Assembly: GCA_023135215.1 (NCBI GenBank)
Contig: JAGLTP010000588.1
Span: 1-6,921, forward strand
From: Candidatus Heimdallarchaeota archaeon
GTDB lineage: Archaea > Asgardarchaeota > Heimdallarchaeia > Heimdallarchaeales > Heimdallarchaeaceae
Length of the DNA: 6,921 nucleotides
Reading direction: 5' to 3'
Position 1 is the stretch's first letter. Every line of letters starts with the position of its first letter. The notes under the pieces are model-generated. The model made no database searches. It worked only from the letters and a program-made list of their open reading frames with translations, and was not told where the DNA came from. The translations under genes and the position numbers were made by a program. Positions 1 to 4,749 of the stretch are shown here, in pieces.

Positions 1-348
1 ATCCTTGGTTACTGCTGTTCTTATTCTATTTGTTTCAGAATCTAAAACATTCAATGCAGCTGAACCTGGATCAAAACAAATATTGTCTCCTTCTAATTTG
101 GTTACTTCCTTACCCTCTCTATCAAAAAGAGTGATAGATGATGGAGCTGATTGCAAAGATTTCTTAACTAAATCTGGAGGAAGTTTAACCCTTCTGTTTT
201 CAATATCAACATTTAACCCTGCTTCTTGGAGAATCTCTATAGCTTCTTGATTCTCTACGAAGAATCCAATTTCTTCAAGTATTTCCATTGCTTCAACAAA
301 GACTTTTTCTTTAATTCCTTCTTCAAGAATTCTGATATTTGGTCTCAT
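1..348 (-). CDS. MttB-family (trimethylamine methyltransferase-like) corrinoid methyltransferase, N-terminal part only
   Basis: The first 116 residues are present and the gene runs off the window edge. Family members are usually close to 500 residues, so about a quarter is visible. The fragment shows the typical N-terminal region: a helix containing EILEEIGFFVENQEAIEIL (residues 22-40), then LPPDLVKKSLQSAPSSITLFDREG (residues about 52-75) and a Gly-rich FDPGSAALNVLD segment (about 88-99). Family knowledge: MttB proteins move a methyl group from a methylamine or quaternary amine (trimethylamine, glycine betaine, proline betaine, carnitine) to a cognate corrinoid protein. The substrate cannot be read here, and the pyrrolysine position of true MttB lies outside the window. 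The gene follows genes for a corrinoid protein, a homocysteine methyltransferase and a reactivation protein, so it probably feeds methyl groups to them. The ATG start is preceded by GAAGGG, a weak Shine-Dalgarno. It may also have its own promoter. Confidence 0.85.
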   Translation of the reverse strand, partial: MRPNIRILEEGIKEKVFVEAMEILEEIGFFVENQEAIEILQEAGLNVDIENRRVKLPPDLVKKSLQSAPSSITLFDREGKEVTKLEGDNICFDPGSAALNVLDSETNRIRTAVTKD

Positions 349-376
349 AGTTTACCCTTCTGTTCAGATAGCCTAA

Positions 377-389
377 ATGAGAATCTCAT
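377..389. promoter_or_regulatory. Perfect 6-1-6 dyad upstream of the MttB-family gene, candidate operator
   Basis: ATGAGA-A-TCTCAT is a perfect inverted repeat with a single central base. That loop is too short for an RNA hairpin but suits a dimeric DNA-binding protein. It lies between the TATA-like box at 393-404 and the MttB start at 348, over the expected RNA polymerase loading site, where archaeal repressors often bind. A related dyad occurs at 4734-4746. Operator function is inference. Confidence 0.4.
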
Positions 390-392
390 ACT

Positions 393-404
393 GCTTATAA
401 AATC
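393..404 (-). promoter_or_regulatory. TATA-like archaeal promoter element for the MttB-family gene
   Basis: On the minus strand the region reads GATTTTATAAGC, preceded by an A-rich stretch resembling a BRE. Its centre is about 50 bp upstream of the MttB ATG. Initiation about 26 bp downstream would leave a leader of roughly 24 nt, enough to include the GAAGGG ribosome-binding site. The gene may thus be read both from the upstream operon and from this internal promoter. AT-rich DNA produces such boxes by chance. Confidence 0.35.
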
Positions 405-425
405 TTTTTCGAGAAAAACTTTGAT

Positions 426-1070
426 TTATAATCTTCTATAAGCACAATTAACTAAATTACAGGTTTCACAGCTTCTTATTCCAAGCTCTTTATCGATCTC
501 TTCTCCGATGTTAATTGCAAAGGAAACAGATTTTATTGGTTTCATCATCATTGATACGCTTAATGTAACATCAACTACTTCGGTAGGTAATAATTGAAAG
601 ATTAGTTGTTGTCCTTCCTCCAGATTCCATTGACAATAACCAGGACTAAACCTACAAGTTGCTTCCTTATCTTTAAACACATTCGCAATTTCTTCTAAGA
701 TCTTTTGGTTGACTTTCTCTGCTGTCTCTTCTGCTGCATGAGAAGCAATTGCATCCAATATAACTCCTTCTGCCAATCCTCCACCATTTATCTTTCTTGA
801 AACTTTTTCCTCTAATTCCCTTCCAATAGTACATACTGCAAACGCGGTTTTTTCAGATTTACTGAAAAGAAACCTTGGTTTCAGCTCCTTGCTGTCAAAA
901 AACTCGAATACACCTCTAGGATGAATTAATTCGAGAGCTATTTCTTTCATTTTGTTAACTTCATCAATCATTTCTTTTGGTGGAGATTTTTTCATTGAAT
1001 TCTTACTTCTTAATAGTCTGATGATTTCATCATCATTAAGAGTTATCTTGATATCTTCTAGAAATCTCAT
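426..1070 (-). CDS. Stand-alone MetH-type cobalamin reactivation (AdoMet-binding activation domain) protein
   Basis: This 214-residue protein resembles the C-terminal activation domain of cobalamin-dependent methionine synthase. That domain binds AdoMet and remethylates corrinoid oxidised to cob(II)alamin, using an external electron donor. Visible signatures are AVCTIG (residues 78-83), the helix ILDAIASHAAEETAE (105-119), RFSPGYCQW (140-148, matching the AdoMet-contacting RxxPGY loop of MetH) and SMMMKPIKSVSFAI (173-186). The C terminus carries Cys201, Cys204 and Cys209 in a C-x2-C-x4-C pattern followed by AYRR. This tail is absent from the E. coli domain but, as I recall, is common in separate versions from anaerobes, and may bind metal or an Fe-S cluster. 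Thermotoga maritima is a known case of a MetH activation domain made as its own protein. The gene starts 4 bp after the homocysteine methyltransferase stop and uses a Shine-Dalgarno inside that gene's last codons. Its likely client is the corrinoid protein two genes upstream. It is unlike RamA, the ATP-dependent Fe-S activase of methanogen methylamine systems. Confidence 0.88.
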   Translation of the reverse strand: MRFLEDIKITLNDDEIIRLLRSKNSMKKSPPKEMIDEVNKMKEIALELIHPRGVFEFFDSKELKPRFLFSKSEKTAFAVCTIGRELEEKVSRKINGGGLAEGVILDAIASHAAEETAEKVNQKILEEIANVFKDKEATCRFSPGYCQWNLEEGQQLIFQLLPTEVVDVTLSVSMMMKPIKSVSFAINIGEEIDKELGIRSCETCNLVNCAYRRL

Positions 1071-1074
1071 TATT

Positions 1075-1959
1075 TTACCTCTTAATTATTTGAACAATTT
1101 TCTTAATATATTCAGGATCTGTACCACAACAACCACCAACTACTTTAGCTTGATTCTTTACTATCTTTGAAATATCTTTAGCAAAATCTTTTGGTGTTGT
1201 TGGATATACTGTCTCTCCCTTGATTAATTGTGGTTGTCCAGCATTAGGTTTTGCAATGATTGGTAACTCTGTTAATTGATTCAATTCTTGGATTAATTCA
1301 ATCATTTCATCACTTCCAATAGTACAATTGGCTCCTATTGCATCTGCTCCTAACTTTTGAAGAGAATCAACACATTGTTCTAACGAGTTTCCCATGATTG
1401 TGAAGAAACCTCTTTTCGTTTTTTTATAAGTCATGGAAACAAAAATTGGTAGTTTGGAAACGCTCTTTGCTGCCTTGACAGCTGCTTCAGCTTCCTTTAA
1501 ATCCACCATCGTTTCAATGAAGAATAAGTCTACTCCTGCATCTGCTAAAATCTGCGTTTGCTCCAGATAATTTGATTCGAAGTCAATTATAGTAATATCA
1601 CCTACAGGTGGTAAAAATGCACCTGAAGGACCAATATCTCCTGCAACATAACCATTTTCTGGACAGACATCTCGAGCAGCTTTTACAGCATTTTGATTAT
1701 ATTCTTCTACACTATTCCCATGCTTGTACGCTGCTAGTTTTAGACTGGATCCACCAAATGTATTTGTTAAAACAACATTAGAGCCAGCATCAAAGTACTT
1801 CTGATGAATTTTCTTAATTTTATCTGGATTTGAGATATTCCAGATTTCAGGGGGGGTACCCGCAGTTAATCCTTGATTAATTAACAATGATCCCATTGCT
1901 CCATCAAGAATCACAATTTGTTCTTTGAGTAAATCAAGAATCGGTTTTTTATCCCCCAT
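1075..1959 (-). CDS. Homocysteine S-methyltransferase (MetH N-terminal domain / BHMT family)
   Basis: The 294-residue protein is close to full length for the single-domain family. It would transfer a methyl group to homocysteine to make methionine, with methyl-corrinoid as the presumed donor. It shows the zinc TIM-barrel motifs: ILDGAMGS (17-24), VVLTNTFGG (62-70), GDIGPSG (107-113), FIETMVDLKEAEAA (147-160), GANCTIGSDEM (209-219) and GGCCGTDPEYIKKI (275-288). Cys212, Cys277 and Cys278 are the expected zinc ligands. It lacks fused tetrahydrofolate, corrinoid or activation domains, which fits the separate genes next to it. An upstream in-frame GTG at 1968 would add three residues, but it lies within the AGGTG ribosome-binding site; ATG at 1959 with a 6-nt spacer is the better start. 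The thiol acceptor is inferred from family; another thiol is possible. The gene follows the corrinoid gene by 12 bp and precedes the reactivation gene by 4 bp. Confidence 0.92.
   Translation of the reverse strand: MGDKKPILDLLKEQIVILDGAMGSLLINQGLTAGTPPEIWNISNPDKIKKIHQKYFDAGSNVVLTNTFGGSSLKLAAYKHGNSVEEYNQNAVKAARDVCPENGYVAGDIGPSGAFLPPVGDITIIDFESNYLEQTQILADAGVDLFFIETMVDLKEAEAAVKAAKSVSKLPIFVSMTYKKTKRGFFTIMGNSLEQCVDSLQKLGADAIGANCTIGSDEMIELIQELNQLTELPIIAKPNAGQPQLIKGETVYPTTPKDFAKDISKIVKNQAKVVGGCCGTDPEYIKKIVQIIKR
1077..1082 (-). promoter_or_regulatory. Shine-Dalgarno for the reactivation protein, inside the upstream gene's end
   Basis: AGAGGT on the minus strand overlaps the last Arg codon and the stop of the homocysteine methyltransferase gene. 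It lies 6 nt before the ATG at 1070. This decides the start and suggests translational coupling. Confidence 0.7.
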
Positions 1960-1965
1960 TAAAAA

Positions 1966-1970
1966 CACCT
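1966..1970 (-). promoter_or_regulatory. Shine-Dalgarno for the homocysteine methyltransferase
   Basis: AGGTG on the minus strand, 6 nt before the ATG at 1959. It overlaps the second of two consecutive TAG stop codons that end the corrinoid gene, and it contains the alternative GTG codon, which argues against that GTG being the start. Confidence 0.7.
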
Positions 1971-1971
1971 A

Positions 1972-2607
1972 CTATGATTCTACTAATTTTTTAGCAAGTT
2001 TAACTGCACTAATAGCATTTTCAGCTGATCCATCTGCACCTATTTCCTCTACCCATTGTTTGGAAACTGGTGCTCCTCCGATTAAAACTTTAAAACGATC
2101 TCTAAGATTTTTCTCTTTCAAGCTATCAATTAGTTTTTTCTGACCTACCATAGTTGTTGTCAACAAAGCCGAGATACAAATTAAATTAGCATCAACTTCA
2201 ATTGCTTTTTCTATGAAAGTTGAGACAGGAACGTCTGCTCCTAAATCATGTACCTCAAAGCCTTCTGCTGAAAGCATAGCAGCTACAAGGGTTTTACCAA
2301 TATCATGAATGTCTCCTTCGATAGTTCCGATTACAACCTTCCCCATGATTCTGTTTTCTTTTCCTTCCTTTAGTACTGGTTCAAAGAAAGTCATAGCAGC
2401 TTTCATTGCTTCTGCACTACGCATTAGCTCTGGTAGAAAGAATTCCCCTTCTTCAAATAAATCTCCTGCTTCACGTATAGCTAATGAAAATGCATCTATG
2501 GCCTCATTAACATCTAAATTCTCATCTAAAACCTTATGAGCAAGATCTTTTGCTAGATCAATGTTCCCTCTTAAAATTGCTTCCTTGCACTCTTCTGTGA
2601 AATTCAA
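1972..2607 (-). CDS. Corrinoid (B12)-binding methyltransferase protein, MttC/MtbC/MetH-type
   Basis: This 211-residue protein is the methyl carrier of the cluster. Residues 1-85 form the helical cap domain that covers the cobalt ligand, with the family signature FFLPELMRSAEAMKAAM (57-72). Residues 88-211 form the Rossmann-like B12-binding domain. GTIEGDIHDIGK (94-105) contains the DxHxxG motif, with His101 as the lower cobalt ligand. SALLTTTM (146-153) and IGGAPV (176-181) are the usual cofactor-tail contacts. Length and layout match MtbC, MttC and MtaC proteins. It should accept a methyl group from the MttB-family enzyme encoded downstream and donate it to the homocysteine methyltransferase. 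The start is TTG, chosen because GGTGA lies 6 nt upstream and the reading frame fits the family start. The nearby ATG at 2620 is in another frame. It ends with two consecutive TAG codons and is the first gene of its cluster, after a 233-bp gap. Confidence 0.94.
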   Translation of the reverse strand: MNFTEECKEAILRGNIDLAKDLAHKVLDENLDVNEAIDAFSLAIREAGDLFEEGEFFLPELMRSAEAMKAAMTFFEPVLKEGKENRIMGKVVIGTIEGDIHDIGKTLVAAMLSAEGFEVHDLGADVPVSTFIEKAIEVDANLICISALLTTTMVGQKKLIDSLKEKNLRDRFKVLIGGAPVSKQWVEEIGADGSAENAISAVKLAKKLVES

Positions 2608-2613
2608 AATGAT

Positions 2614-2618
2614 TCACC
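2614..2618 (-). promoter_or_regulatory. Shine-Dalgarno that decides a TTG start for the corrinoid protein
   Basis: GGTGA on the minus strand ends 6 nt before the TTG at 2607. The same spacing is seen for the next two genes, which supports TTG as the real initiation codon. Confidence 0.65.
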
Positions 2619-2685
2619 ATCTTATTGTGAACTTTGTTTCTATAGGTGTGTAAGTAATTGGATTAATTAGACTTTCCCTCTTTAG

Positions 2686-2708
2686 TAATATTTCTCCCTT
2701 AATATTTC
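2686..2708 (-). repeat. Tandem direct repeat of GAAATATTA (14-bp period)
   Basis: Two exact copies of the 9-mer GAAATATTA (minus strand) lie 14 bp apart, separated by AGGGA. Each looks like a BRE plus TATA element, so this may be a doubled promoter or a pair of transcription-factor sites. Base composition makes chance plausible. Confidence 0.35.
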
Positions 2709-2840
2709 ATACAAAATTCTTTCCTTAAAATTGTGATCTTTCCAAGCATCTTGTCCAAAAATCAAGAAACATAAGTGCTCTTAAGTCCCATTTTTTTGTT
2801 TTTTTGACATAGAGTTTTCCTCAATACTGCTATTCATTAA

Positions 2841-3782
2841 CTAAATCAATTTCTCAACTCTTTCTTTAGCTGAAAGATATTTTTTCTTTTGGGATGAATC
2901 GCTTAAGTATGCTAGTGCTCCTAAGCCTATGTAGAGTCTGTAACATCTTAACCTTTCATTGTAGTTGATGATTTTATCATCATGAATTTTTTCATAAATT
3001 CTTTTGTATATCTTGCTGTAGTTGTTTTCTTGTACAAAACCCCAAAAATCAAGCCATGCAATATCATATACAAAATCACCAAACATGGAAAGTTCCCAGT
3101 CAATAACACCAGTTATTTTCCCATTCGGAGTTGCTAAAACATTGTCATAGCCATAGTCACCATGAATGAGATGCCGTTTCTCTGAACTATATTCCAATAA
3201 TTCTTCGATTTCCTTAGAAAGGGTTTGATGAAGTTCTTTTTCAAAAATACCATTAGAATAAACTTTATTCCAATACACTTTCTGACCTTTAATAAAATCT
3301 AAAATATAATTTTTCCATGATTTAAAAGAAGTCTGTTCAAACTTATTCCATCGACCAAAATTTTTTGTATCAGAGATGTCTACTCTATGAATTTTAATTA
3401 ACATTCTAATTAAGAATGGATCAATGATCTTAAGTTCTGAATATCTGTAGTCTGTGAGAATCTTACCCTCAACTTTCTCACTTATACAATAATATAACCT
3501 GTCTTTTCCATTCTCTTGAAATAGTCCTATATCAAATATCCTTGGAATAGGAATAGTATTGCCTTTATCTCTGATGCTCTCATATGCCATTAGTTCTTTT
3601 TCGAATTGTTTACGTGTATTTCGAATTTTAATTACATGACTTTGACCTCGCGTTTCATAAGAAAAAGCTTGTGAAAATTCCCCGCCTCTTAAGAATTCTA
3701 GATTGTCAACCTTGAAATCAAATTTCTTATCTAAGAAGATTTTTACTTTTTCCGAATCAATTTGAGTTTTCGCAGTAGACAT
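2841..3782 (-). CDS. APH-fold small-molecule kinase, hygromycin-B 4-O-kinase-like
   Basis: This 313-residue protein has the aminoglycoside phosphotransferase/choline kinase fold. An N-terminal nucleotide lobe carries GGEFSQAFSY (33-42) and the candidate ATP-contacting Lys52 in VIKIRN. LYYCISEKVEGKIL (96-109) forms the hinge. The catalytic loop is HGDYGYDN (207-214), with catalytic base Asp209 and Asn214. The metal-binding motif is GVIDWELSMFGD (225-236), with Asp228. Compared from memory with hygromycin-B 4-O-kinase, the same blocks recur in order and at like spacing: the IPIPxxxDIG segment, YCIS, FGxW, RHLxHxDxxxxNVL, IDWxxxMFGD and RLRxYxLxIGL. The length is also close to that enzyme (about 340). 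It would transfer phosphate from ATP to a hydroxyl on a small molecule; the substrate here is unknown and need not be an antibiotic. The gene stands alone with its own promoter, has no Shine-Dalgarno, and ends in TAG. Confidence 0.85.
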   Translation of the reverse strand: MSTAKTQIDSEKVKIFLDKKFDFKVDNLEFLRGGEFSQAFSYETRGQSHVIKIRNTRKQFEKELMAYESIRDKGNTIPIPRIFDIGLFQENGKDRLYYCISEKVEGKILTDYRYSELKIIDPFLIRMLIKIHRVDISDTKNFGRWNKFEQTSFKSWKNYILDFIKGQKVYWNKVYSNGIFEKELHQTLSKEIEELLEYSSEKRHLIHGDYGYDNVLATPNGKITGVIDWELSMFGDFVYDIAWLDFWGFVQENNYSKIYKRIYEKIHDDKIINYNERLRCYRLYIGLGALAYLSDSSQKKKYLSAKERVEKLI

Positions 3783-3802
3783 AAGTCAGCGAAATTGAAT
3801 TG

Positions 3803-3820
3803 TTTTTTTATATATTGTTT
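3803..3820 (-). promoter_or_regulatory. Strong archaeal TATA box for the kinase gene, probably leaderless
   Basis: The minus strand reads AAACAATATATAAAAAAA, with the TATA centre about 29 bp before the ATG at 3782. Archaeal initiation about 25-27 bp downstream of the TATA centre would begin 2-4 nt before the ATG. The bases before the ATG (GCTGACTT) contain no Shine-Dalgarno, which fits a leaderless mRNA. It lies in the 53-bp gap after the MBL gene. Confidence 0.6.
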
Positions 3821-3835
3821 TCTATGAAGATGTTC

Positions 3836-4717
3836 TTAACATTCAAAGGTTAATTTATCTCCCACCATGAAGGGTTTCACTATTTCTTTTCCAAAACGTT
3901 TTTCAAAGAACTTCAATGCAATCTTCCCTGTACAATGACTAAAATAAAGCAAAGGTTTGTCATACTTGTCTTCAAGTGTTTTAGCTACATATTCCAATTC
4001 AGATTCTGTTTTTAAGGCTACAAGATGAGTTCCACCAATAATGTAGATAATCTTATCGTTTGGATAAAATTCCTTAGCCCTTGCACAAATGTTCAATACG
4101 CCAGAGTGACCACAACCAAGGATAATTACCACACCTTCTTTAGTTTTTAATACTAGCGAGAGATCATCCAATTGAAAATCCTTGATGTATCGTCTTCCTT
4201 CCTTCATTTTCAATTTATCTACAGTAGAAGCTTTTTCCTTCCTATCAGAAATTTCACCTGTGGTTTTCAGGTAAGGAGTAACTTCATAAGGTTCGACTGT
4301 AGATTCTAGTATCACCATTTTTTGCAGTTGTTTAGGTAGTTTAGGAAAACCATAGTTGTATATTCGATATTTTATTAATCCAGGTAAGATTAGTGAGAAA
4401 TTAGCTATTCTTCTTTTTCGAAAAGCATGAGGATGAGCAACTATTTTGAGTTTTTCTTTGGTGTCTCGTTGATACATTAAAGCTCTTAATCCATGTGTAT
4501 GATCCCAATGACCATGACTTAGAATAAGTAATTCAATTTCGTTTGGATCAACATCTAGAATCTTCATGTTGTGAATCAAAACATTCCCTTGATCTCCAGC
4601 ATCAAAGAGAATCTTTCTCCCTTCTAGTTCAAACAAATAAGATAAACCACTAGATGGAACAAAATCACTATTTATCTTGACTGTGTTGTCAACTATATTA
4701 GTCAAAGTTACTTGCAT
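3836..4717 (-). CDS. MBL-fold metallohydrolase, COG1237 (dihydropterin ribofuranosylaminobenzene phosphate synthase-like)
   Basis: This 293-residue protein has the metallo-beta-lactamase fold. The metal motif is SHGHWDH (67-73: His68, His70, Asp72, His73), preceded by ILFDAG (36-41). Further likely ligands are His204 in ILGCGHSGVLNI (199-210) and His261 in SHCTG (260-264), with His231 in GGTHL. The block TTGEISDR (152-159) and the order of the GCGHSG, GGTHL and SHCTG blocks are characteristic of COG1237. One family member, Methanocaldococcus MJ0301, has been assigned to an early condensation step of methanopterin synthesis, but many members sit in organisms without methanopterin and have unknown substrates. 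No signal peptide is seen, so it is likely cytoplasmic. The gene begins 32 bp after the AOR-family gene and may be co-transcribed with it. The ATG has only a weak GATAG before it. A pterin-related role near a tungstopterin enzyme is suggestive only. Confidence 0.82.
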   Translation of the reverse strand: MQVTLTNIVDNTVKINSDFVPSSGLSYLFELEGRKILFDAGDQGNVLIHNMKILDVDPNEIELLILSHGHWDHTHGLRALMYQRDTKEKLKIVAHPHAFRKRRIANFSLILPGLIKYRIYNYGFPKLPKQLQKMVILESTVEPYEVTPYLKTTGEISDRKEKASTVDKLKMKEGRRYIKDFQLDDLSLVLKTKEGVVIILGCGHSGVLNICARAKEFYPNDKIIYIIGGTHLVALKTESELEYVAKTLEDKYDKPLLYFSHCTGKIALKFFEKRFGKEIVKPFMVGDKLTFEC

Positions 4718-4733
4718 TATCTATCAAATAACT

Positions 4734-4746
4734 GTGATAATCTCAC
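4734..4746. promoter_or_regulatory. Dyad upstream of the MBL gene, similar to the one at 377-389
   Basis: GTGA-TAATC-TCAC has 4-bp perfect arms and lies in the 32-bp gap between the AOR and MBL genes. On the same strand it matches the dyad at 377-389 at 10 of 13 positions. A TATA-like TTAAATA (minus strand, about 4747-4753) sits just upstream, giving a box-then-dyad order like that before the MttB-family gene. Function is inference. Confidence 0.3.
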
Positions 4747-4749
4747 TAT

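Larger units (their letters stand above)
2608..2840 (-). promoter_or_regulatory. Gene-free region, presumed promoter of the methyl-transfer cluster
   Basis: This 233-bp stretch holds no credible coding sequence or RNA gene. It must carry the end of the kinase transcript and the promoter of the corrinoid gene. On the minus strand there are several TATA-like candidates: GAAATATTA twice (2686-2694 and 2700-2708) and TCTAATTAATCC (about 2659-2670). The last would give a leader of about 30 nt. A T-tract on the plus strand (2791-2805, broken once by G) reads as A-tracts on the minus strand and could be a bent or nucleosome-excluding element. No convincing terminator hairpin is visible. Confidence 0.4.

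Noticed and set aside
5..250. Open plus-strand frame opposite the MttB-family gene
   Set aside because: The minus-strand frame encodes recognisable MttB sequence; the plus frame is an antisense shadow with no family resemblance. The same holds for plus-strand frames opposite the other genes.
1960..1968. Upstream GTG start for the homocysteine methyltransferase, adding three residues
   Set aside because: The GTG is part of the AGGTG ribosome-binding site; the ATG at 1959 has the ideal 6-nt spacer and fits the family N terminus.
2600..2620. ATG at 2620 (minus strand) as the start of the corrinoid protein
   Set aside because: It is out of frame with the conserved protein; TTG at 2607 is in frame and has GGTGA at the right distance.
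2753..2766. Short T-run after the kinase gene as a terminator
   Set aside because: Only five T on the minus strand and no stable stem before it; too weak in AT-rich DNA.
2788..2807. Plus-strand T-tract as a terminator
   Set aside because: There is no plus-strand gene upstream of it to terminate.
2608..2840. Small peptide or RNA gene in the gap between kinase and corrinoid genes
   Set aside because: The longest frame after the kinase stop that starts at an ATG is about 18 codons with no ribosome-binding site, and no tRNA-like or riboswitch-like folding pattern could be recognised, including no recognisable cobalamin or SAM riboswitch.
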